Shown one piece after another: positions 58,742 through 64,000 of a stretch of DNA of 64,000 bases. Position numbers and translations under genes: made by a program. Below the pieces are notes generated by a model that saw nothing but the letters and a program-made list of their open reading frames with translations, did no database searches and was not told the DNA's origin. The stretch's first letter is position 1, and each line of letters starts with the position of its first letter. The stretch lies in contig NZ_SUMC01000007.1 in assembly GCF_005047355.1 (NCBI RefSeq), positions 62,001 to 126,000 on the forward strand. The letters run 5' to 3'. Source of the stretch: Actinacidiphila oryziradicis. GTDB taxonomy: Bacteria; Actinomycetota; Actinomycetes; Streptomycetales; Streptomycetaceae.

Positions 58742-58805
58742 CCGTGACGTCAGAAGGCCGTCTCACCCTCCCGCGGGGGGGTGAGACGGCCTTCTGACGT
58801 CACGG
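58742..58805. terminator. Very long perfect hairpin between accE and cvnD
   Basis: A 27-bp perfect stem: 58742-58768 pairs with 58779-58805 around a 10-nt loop. It contains the palindromic core TGACGTCA in each arm. It lies between convergent genes and will terminate both ways; such perfection also attracts cruciform extrusion. Confidence 0.85.
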
Positions 58806-58877
58806 ACGGCGTCCTGGACGCTGTAGCGGGTACGGGGCGCCCACCGGCCATCGGCCGGGAGGCGCCCCGTACCCGTC

Positions 58878-59456
58878 CTAGCGCAGGCGCGCCATGAGCG
58901 CGTGCTCGACGAGTGTGATGAGCGCGCTCTTCGCCTCGCCGCGGTGCCGCGCGTCGGTGGTGATGATGGGGGCCTCGGGGCCGATCTGGAGGGCCTCGCG
59001 GACCTCTTCGGGGCGGTAGGGCTGCTGGCCGTCGAAGCCGTTGAGGGCGATGACGAAGGGCAGGCCGCTGTTCTCGAAGTAGTCGACCGCCGGGAAGCAG
59101 TCCGCGAGACGCCGCGTGTCGACGAGCACGACCGCACCGATGGCGCCGCGCACCAAGTCGTCCCACATGAACCAGAAACGGTCCTGGCCGGGCGTACCGA
59201 AGAGATAGAGGATCAGGTCCTCGTCGAGCGTGATACGACCGAAGTCCATCGCCACCGTGGTGGTGGTCTTGTCCGGCGCGTGTGTGAGGTCGTCGATCCC
59301 GGCCGAGGCGGAGGTCATCACGGCTTCGGTACGCAGCGGGTTGATCTCCGATACGGCACCGACGAACGTGGTCTTGCCCACGCCGAAGCCGCCCGCTACC
59401 ACAATCTTCGCAGATGTGGTCGAGCGAGCTGGACCGCTAGAGCTTCCGTAGTCCAC
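58878..59456 (-). CDS. cvnD: Conservon small GTPase-like ATP/GTP-binding protein CvnD
   Basis: 192 aa, GTG start. P-loop GGFGVGKT (about 22-29), switch motif FGTPGQDRFWFMWD (G3), and LNGFD in place of NKxD. Ends in ITLVEHALMARLR. It is the MglA-like GTPase of the conservon; the partner roadblock protein is CvnB. The 5' end overlaps cvnC by 20 nt. Confidence 0.94.
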   Translation of the reverse strand: MDYGSSSGPARSTTSAKIVVAGGFGVGKTTFVGAVSEINPLRTEAVMTSASAGIDDLTHAPDKTTTTVAMDFGRITLDEDLILYLFGTPGQDRFWFMWDDLVRGAIGAVVLVDTRRLADCFPAVDYFENSGLPFVIALNGFDGQQPYRPEEVREALQIGPEAPIITTDARHRGEAKSALITLVEHALMARLR

Positions 59457-59982
59457 TGAGCACCCTTTCGAGCAATGTCACGTCTGGCTGACCGCCCGCG
59501 GCTTCGTCGCCACCGGGCTGGTGGATGGCGACGAGACCCGCCTCGGCCAGGTCGGCGACGAGGATTCGGGCAACGCCGAGGGGGATGGAGAGGAGCGCGG
59601 AGATTTCCGCGACCGACTTGATCTCCCTGCAAAGGATGCAGATCCGCTGGTGCTCCGGCAACTGCCCCCGCAGTTGCGTCGGTTCGGCCGTGGTGCTGAC
59701 CAGCGCCTCAATGGCGAGCTGGTAGCGCGGCCGGGTGCGGCCACCCGTCATCGCGTACGGTCGGACCAGAGGTTGATGGTCCGACCCCATCGGAGTCGGG
59801 CGGCTGCCGCGGGCAGGAGAGCGTGGTGGCGGGGCCTGGGGAGGCGCGTACGGCTGGACCCGGTGCTGCCTGGGGGCCTGTGGACCTGGGTCCTGGCTTG
59901 GGGCAGACGGGAAGTTGAACCGCTTGAACGGCGGTTGCTGATGCGGATTGCCGTACTCATCTCCGCCTGGGGGCGTTGCCAC
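59437..59982 (-). CDS. cvnC: Conservon DUF742 protein CvnC
   Basis: 181 aa. Pro/Gln-rich N-terminal tail (1-60), then the DUF742 winged-helix-like domain: LVRPYAMTGGRTRPRYQLAI and CILCREIKSVAEISALLSIP, to the C-terminus LLERVLSGLRKL. GTG 59982 has GGAGGAGG 4-6 nt upstream. Usual conservon place between CvnB and CvnD. Confidence 0.93.
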   Translation of the reverse strand: MATPPGGDEYGNPHQQPPFKRFNFPSAPSQDPGPQAPRQHRVQPYAPPQAPPPRSPARGSRPTPMGSDHQPLVRPYAMTGGRTRPRYQLAIEALVSTTAEPTQLRGQLPEHQRICILCREIKSVAEISALLSIPLGVARILVADLAEAGLVAIHQPGGDEAAGGQPDVTLLERVLSGLRKL

Positions 59983-60002
59983 GGTTCCTCCTCCAGCTCG
60001 TC

Positions 60003-60039
60003 GGCGCGTCTGAGCACCTTACGGGTACTCAGACGCGCC
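60003..60039 (-). other. Intraoperonic hairpin between cvnB and cvnC
   Basis: GGCGCGTCTGAG (60003-60014) pairs perfectly with CTCAGACGCGCC (60028-60039) with 3 more inner pairs, in the 71-bp gap just before the cvnC ribosome-binding site. No U-run, so not a terminator in the usual sense; a stabiliser or translation-modulating structure. Confidence 0.55.
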
Positions 60040-60053
60040 CGCACGCCTGTCCG

Positions 60054-60476
60054 TTAGGTGAGCAGGCTGCCTTGCAGTTCCGCACGTAGGTCGGGGGTGA
60101 GAACAGTCCCTGCTCGGTCGACGAGCAGGGCCATCTCGTAGCCCACCAGGCCGATGTCGCACTCGGGGTGCGCCAGTACGGCCAGTGAGGAACCGTCCGA
60201 TACGGACATGATGAAGAGGAAACCGCGTTCCATCTCCACGACGGTCTGGTTGACGCTCCCGCCCTCGAAGATCCGCGAGGCTCCGGCGGTCAGCGAGGTC
60301 AGACCGGAGGCGACAGCCGCCAGCTGGTCCGCGCGGTCCCGGGGGAAGCCTTCGGACATGGCGAGGAGCAGGCCGTCGGCAGAGACCACAACGGTGTGCG
60401 ACACCCCGGGGGTGTTGTCCACAAAGTTGGTGATCAACCAGTTCAGGTTCTGTGCCGCCTGGCTCATCGGACTCAA
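60054..60476 (-). CDS. cvnB: Conservon roadblock/LC7 protein CvnB
   Basis: 140 aa from TTG 60476 (137 aa from ATG 60467). AGGAG lies 6 nt before the TTG but 15 nt before the ATG, so the TTG is the better-spaced start although relatives usually begin MSQAAQNL. Roadblock/LC7 fold: NLNWLITNFVDNTPGVSHTV, VVSADGLLLA, and GFLFIMSVSDGSSLAVLAHP. It acts as a GTPase-activating partner of CvnD in analogous systems. The TTG start overlaps nothing but abuts the cvnA stop. Confidence 0.92.
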   Translation of the reverse strand: MSPMSQAAQNLNWLITNFVDNTPGVSHTVVVSADGLLLAMSEGFPRDRADQLAAVASGLTSLTAGASRIFEGGSVNQTVVEMERGFLFIMSVSDGSSLAVLAHPECDIGLVGYEMALLVDRAGTVLTPDLRAELQGSLLT

Positions 60477-63400
60477 CTAACGCTCCTGGTGATTGGGGCC
60501 GAAGCCCTGGCCGTTCGTGTCAGTTCCCGCATTGCGCCCCTGTTGGACGCCGCGCCGCAGATTACTCAGCCGGCCGCGGATTTCCTCAGGTGCGCGAGAG
60601 ACCTGTGGGCCGCTCTGGGGAGTCTGCTGGGCGGCGCCCGCGACCAGGTTGGCCTTGGGGACGCGCCGCGGCAGGCCGGAGGGGGTCACTCCGCCTGCCT
60701 TGGGCTCGCGGGCCTGCTCGGCCCGCTGCCAGTTGTCGTCGTTCGCTGAACGCCATTGGGTGGACTCTTCCTGCTCCGGAGCCGCCTGAGCCGCCTCCTC
60801 GGGCTGCTCCGACCCGTTGCGGTCCCGGCGCGGAAGGCCGGAGCCGGTCAGCGAGTGGGTGGCGCCCGGGGCGGGGCCCGGTCGTTGGAAGCCTACGCGC
60901 TCCGGCGCTTCGAAAGCGCCTCCCGGAGCGGATTCGGCCTGCTGCGGCTGCTGGAGCTGTTGCGGCTGGTACGGGGCAGTCCCGGCCGCAGCGGTCCACT
61001 CCTGGTGCTCGGGCTGCGCCGGCCGGGCGGGCGCCGGGGCGGCCCACTCGTCCTGGGCGGGGACCGGGTAGCCCTGCTGCTGCCACTCGTCCTGGGCCCC
61101 GTAGCCGTCCTGGGCCGGAAAGCCGTCCGGTTGCGGGGTCTGCTCGTACTGCGGCTCCTGGTAGGCCACGGGCTCGACGTAGCCCTGCTCCTGGTAACCG
61201 CCCTCGAACGACTCGTAGGGGTGCTGCACGGGGGCCTCGTCGAGGAACGCCGGCAGCGGCTGCTCGCCCGTCCGCTCGCCGGTGGAGGCCTCCAGCTGGG
61301 CCCGGCGTTCCTTGCGCATCAGCGAGCGGCCCACGGGGTCGAGGGCACGGGCGTCGTCGGGCACCTGGATCTGCTCGTACCGCGAGTCGTCGAATCCGAG
61401 ATCGGCCGCCGAGGGCCGGTAGGCGTAGTCGGCGGTGTCGTGCTCGGGGACGATCCGGGAGACGGTGAAGTCGTTGTCGTCCTCCGGGATCTCCTCCTCG
61501 CCGCCGCCACCGTGAGTGATCGGCTCCGGCAGCATGACCAGCGAGGTGGTACCGGCCTGCTCGCCCGAGGGGCGCAGCTGGACCCGGATGCTGTGCCGGT
61601 CGGCGAGCCGGCCGACCACGAACAGGCCCATGCGCTTGGAGATCGAGGCGTCCACGGTCGGCGGCTCGGCCAGCTTGTGGTTGATGTCCGCGAAGTCCTC
61701 GGCGGTGAGGCCGATGCCCTTGTCGTGGATCTCGATCATGACGCGGCCGTCGGGGAGCCGGGTCGCGGTGACCCGGACCTTGGTCTGCGGGGAGGAGAAC
61801 GTGGTGGCGTTCTCCAGCAGCTCGGCCAGCAGGTGCACCATGTCGGTCACGGCGGTGCCGTGGATCTCGGTCTCCGGGATGCCGATCAGCTCGATGCGCT
61901 CGTAACTCTCGACCTCGGAGGCGGCGGCGCGCAGCACGTCGACCAGCGGGACCGGCTGGTTCCACCGGCGGCCGGGCTCCTCGCCCGCGAGGACCAGCAG
62001 GTTCTCGCCGTTGCGGCGCATACGGGTGGCCAGGTGGTCCATCTTGAAGAGGTTCTCGAGCTGGTCCGGGTCCGCCTCGTTGTTCTCCAGCTCGGTGATC
62101 AGGGAGAGCTGCCGCTGGATGAGGCCCTGGTTGCGGCGCGAGAGGTTGGTGAAGATCGCGTTGACATTCCCCCGCAGCAGCGCCTGTTCGGCGGCGAGCC
62201 GGACTGCCTCGCGGTGCACCTGGTCGAAGGCGCGGGCGACCTCGCCGATCTCGTCCTTGCTGGTGATCGGGATCGTCTGGATCCGGGTGTCGACCCGGCC
62301 GGGGTCGGTCCGGGAGAGCTGGTCGACCAGAGCCGGCAGTCGCTGCTCGGCGACGTCGAAAGCGGCGTTGCGGAGCCGGCGCATCGAGCGGCTCATCGCG
62401 CGGGCCATCAGGGCGGCGACGATGAAGGCGACGATCAGGGCGACCAGCACGATGGCCGAGTTGACGATGGCGTCGGTCCTGGCGCTGGAGGCGACGTGCT
62501 GGGCGTCCGAGAGGGCGCTGTCGGAGAGGTACACCCCGACGTTGCGGTAGGCGTCGAAGCCGAGGGCCGAGGCGGCGAACCAGGAGGTGGTAGTGATGCC
62601 CTCGGCCGCGAGCTGGGTGGCCGACTTGCCGGAGGCGATCTCCTTGATCATCGCGATCGTCTCGGGCGGGGCCACAAAGGTCTGGCCCGCCGCGGCGGCC
62701 TGCTGGGCGGCGGCGGTGACCTGCTGCTTGCCCTTCGCCGCGGCAGCCGTCAGCTCTTTCTGCAGCTCGGCCACGTCCTGGTCCGTGCCGCCGCCCTTGA
62801 ACTCCTCGATCGCGATCCCCTGGAGGTAGGCGTACGAGGACAAGGCGGTGAGCTGCGTGTCGAGTTCACCGGTCGCGAGCTTGTTGCGGTTCTCGGCCAG
62901 GATGTGGGTGCCGATGGACCGGGTCAGCGACTCGGCTGCCTGGGTGAGGGAGATGGCGTAGAGCGTGCGGCCGAAGCTGGCCTGGTTGGCGCTGCCGAAG
63001 CCGAGTTCGTTGGACAGCTCTATCAGCGGGTGTGTGACGGCGAGGTAGCCCTCTTCGGTCTGCACACCGGGGAGCTTGCGGGTGAAGGCGGCGGCGCGCA
63101 GCGAGGCGAGCTTCTTCTCACCGTCGCGGACCAGTTGGACGCGCTTTTGCAGGCCCGTGGTCTGCGGCATCCGGCTGACCGCCGTGTCGAAGGCGCTCTT
63201 GGCCTTGTCGGTGGCTGCCCGGGCGGTCAGCACCTGGGCGCTCTTGGTGTCGCCCTTCAGCAGCGGGATCACGGCGACATCGCGTTCGTCGCTCGCCGTG
63301 GTGGCGTACGTGACGGCCGCTCGCACCAGCTGGGCGATCCGGACCGCGTCATCGGCGTCCCGCCAGGTCCGCACCGAGCTCTGCACCCGGAAGCCGCCGA

Positions 63401-63623
63401 AGACGAGCGCGACCAGCACCGGGATGAGGAGGATCGCGTTCAGACGGGTGGCCACCCGCCAGTTGCGCATGGCGAAGCGGTTGCCGGGGCCGGCCACCGG
63501 CTCCATCGCCACAGGTTCGGGGGCGGCCGCGGGGGTGCCGGCCGCCCCGTGTCGCGCAGGCGGTGTGAAGTTGCCCCGCGGTTGGTCCGCGGGGCCCGAC
63601 TCTGCTCGCCTCGTGTTCCTCAC
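60477..63623 (-). CDS. cvnA: Conservon sensor histidine-kinase-like protein CvnA
   Basis: 1048 aa, GTG start. TM1 about 61-82, large extracytoplasmic nitrate/nitrite-sensor-like domain to about 380, TM2 about 385-410, HAMP, dimerisation helix with MDHLATRMRRNGENLLVLAG, and an ATPase domain with N-box LLAELLENATTFS (about 603), DKGIGL and MGLFVVGRLADRH. The long C-terminal tail (about 720-1048) is disordered: Gln/Pro/Glu-rich with repeated SGLPRR segments (two copies, about 925 and 1005). CvnA proteins lack a cognate response regulator. Confidence 0.93.
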   Translation of the reverse strand: MRNTRRAESGPADQPRGNFTPPARHGAAGTPAAAPEPVAMEPVAGPGNRFAMRNWRVATRLNAILLIPVLVALVFGGFRVQSSVRTWRDADDAVRIAQLVRAAVTYATTASDERDVAVIPLLKGDTKSAQVLTARAATDKAKSAFDTAVSRMPQTTGLQKRVQLVRDGEKKLASLRAAAFTRKLPGVQTEEGYLAVTHPLIELSNELGFGSANQASFGRTLYAISLTQAAESLTRSIGTHILAENRNKLATGELDTQLTALSSYAYLQGIAIEEFKGGGTDQDVAELQKELTAAAAKGKQQVTAAAQQAAAAGQTFVAPPETIAMIKEIASGKSATQLAAEGITTTSWFAASALGFDAYRNVGVYLSDSALSDAQHVASSARTDAIVNSAIVLVALIVAFIVAALMARAMSRSMRRLRNAAFDVAEQRLPALVDQLSRTDPGRVDTRIQTIPITSKDEIGEVARAFDQVHREAVRLAAEQALLRGNVNAIFTNLSRRNQGLIQRQLSLITELENNEADPDQLENLFKMDHLATRMRRNGENLLVLAGEEPGRRWNQPVPLVDVLRAAASEVESYERIELIGIPETEIHGTAVTDMVHLLAELLENATTFSSPQTKVRVTATRLPDGRVMIEIHDKGIGLTAEDFADINHKLAEPPTVDASISKRMGLFVVGRLADRHSIRVQLRPSGEQAGTTSLVMLPEPITHGGGGEEEIPEDDNDFTVSRIVPEHDTADYAYRPSAADLGFDDSRYEQIQVPDDARALDPVGRSLMRKERRAQLEASTGERTGEQPLPAFLDEAPVQHPYESFEGGYQEQGYVEPVAYQEPQYEQTPQPDGFPAQDGYGAQDEWQQQGYPVPAQDEWAAPAPARPAQPEHQEWTAAAGTAPYQPQQLQQPQQAESAPGGAFEAPERVGFQRPGPAPGATHSLTGSGLPRRDRNGSEQPEEAAQAAPEQEESTQWRSANDDNWQRAEQAREPKAGGVTPSGLPRRVPKANLVAGAAQQTPQSGPQVSRAPEEIRGRLSNLRRGVQQGRNAGTDTNGQGFGPNHQER

Positions 63624-63934
63624 TCGACCAACAACCTCTCGGAGACGGCACCGGAAGTGCCGTTACTACTCTCGGGTTCTGCGAATTCCAGCACGTCATG
63701 GGGGTGCTCTTCAAACGTCGGACAAATCCGGCCGGGTGACCGAAACGCCCTGGATATAACGGGCATAAGTGTAATGCGGTGGCAAAATACGGTAGTTATG
63801 TGTGCTCTATGCAGCCGATTGGGAGCAGCCGGTGTTCGGTGTGCGCTGATTCTCTGTCGAAACGTTATGAACACAGAGACCGGCCATGTCCAAAGACACA
63901 GCCGGTCCGTGCCACAACTGGCAAACTGGAAGAT
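63624..63934 (-). other. Promoter region of conservon (no gene)
   Basis: 311 bp between cvnA and the upstream CvnD. No coding frame. The tract 63740-63800 is relatively A/T-rich (GGATATAACGGGCATAAG, AATACGGTAGTTATG) and is the likely promoter for the leftward operon. GACCGGC (63878-63884) with GCCGGTC (63901-63907) is a weak hairpin after the upstream CvnD gene. Confidence 0.45.
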
Positions 63935-64000
63935 TTACTTGAGGCGAGCGAGCAGTGCGTGCTCGACGAGTGTGATCAGCGCGCTCTTCGCCTCGGCGCG
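63935..64000 (-). CDS. cvnD: CvnD of a second, upstream conservon (3' end only)
   Basis: The last 66 bp on the minus strand encode RAEAKSALITLVEHALLARL-K and a TAA stop at 63935-63937, nearly identical to the end of the intact CvnD (EAKSALITLVEHALMARLR). The window cuts the gene. It shows that another conservon lies directly upstream in the same orientation. Confidence 0.9.
   Translation of the reverse strand, partial: RAEAKSALITLVEHALLARLK

Noticed and set aside
58742..58805. Long hairpin as an attachment site or replication origin
   Set aside because: No integrase, tRNA or initiator box nearby; its place between convergent genes fits termination.

Overview
The window is a chromosomal segment of a high-GC actinomycete, almost certainly a Streptomyces. 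The evidence is the strong G/C third-position bias, frequent GTG starts, a conservon (cvnA-D) at the right end, the AccB/AccE acyl-CoA carboxylase pair, and two membrane-bound GGDEF/EAL proteins placed where I recall rmdB (next to ligA and gatCAB) and cdgC (next to ilvB) in S. coelicolor. It reads as core chromosome with a few small scars. No phage, plasmid, CRISPR array, rRNA or tRNA was seen.

Regions. 1-4.6 kb: remnant of an ATPase-like gene, a secreted Pro/Ala-rich protein, two tandem SseB-family genes and a DUF885 gene. 5.1-11.4 kb: a five-gene dipeptide/oligopeptide ABC transporter operon in the order dppC-dppA-dppB-dppD-dppF. 11.4-20 kb: a membrane-anchored alpha/beta hydrolase (minus), then cysteine desulfurase and mnmA (tRNA 2-thiouridine), a LOG-family protein, an SDR, a MetE-like protein and ligA. 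20-26 kb: rmdB (with an in-frame TTA codon) and gatC-gatA-(80-aa membrane protein)-gatB. 26-33.6 kb: an MmpL transporter, a small membrane protein, a scar holding TnpB-like and LuxR-like fragments, a lipoprotein sugar dehydrogenase, an aldo/keto reductase and a 2-hydroxyacid dehydrogenase. 33.7-42.5 kb: cdgC, then ilvB-ilvN-ilvC behind an attenuator with a leader peptide, and serA. 42.5-46.8 kb: a PucR-type regulator divergent from putB-pruA (proline catabolism), then a 31-codon gene. 46.9-53.7 kb: a Tat-exported purple-acid-phosphatase-like enzyme (minus), leuB, ilvE, a MITE-like element, a truncated phospholipase-D gene and cimA with its own candidate attenuator. 53.8-58.7 kb: a decayed MOSC gene, a GNAT acetyltransferase, two malyl-CoA-lyase/CitE-type lyases and accB-accE. 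58.8-64 kb (minus): conservon cvnA-cvnB-cvnC-cvnD, with the 3' end of another CvnD just upstream, so two conservons lie in tandem.

Functional themes. Branched-chain amino acid synthesis dominates (ilvBNC, leuB, ilvE, cimA) with serA alongside. Two of these units, ilvB and cimA, carry a short reading frame followed by an intrinsic terminator, as expected for translation-coupled attenuation. Proline catabolism forms a regulator/operon unit with an 18-bp palindrome between the divergent genes. Two c-di-GMP enzymes of different likely activity lie about 11 kb apart. The rest is housekeeping (tRNA thiolation, tRNA amidation, DNA ligation) and acyl-CoA carboxylation.

At least five decayed or truncated genes (AAA-like, TnpB-like, LuxR-like, PLD, MOSC) sit between intact core genes. 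No convincing new multi-gene defence or biosynthetic system was found. The points most worth following are the TTA codon in rmdB, the cimA leader, the small genes next to gatB and pruA, the MITE-like element, and the palindromes upstream of putB and leuB.
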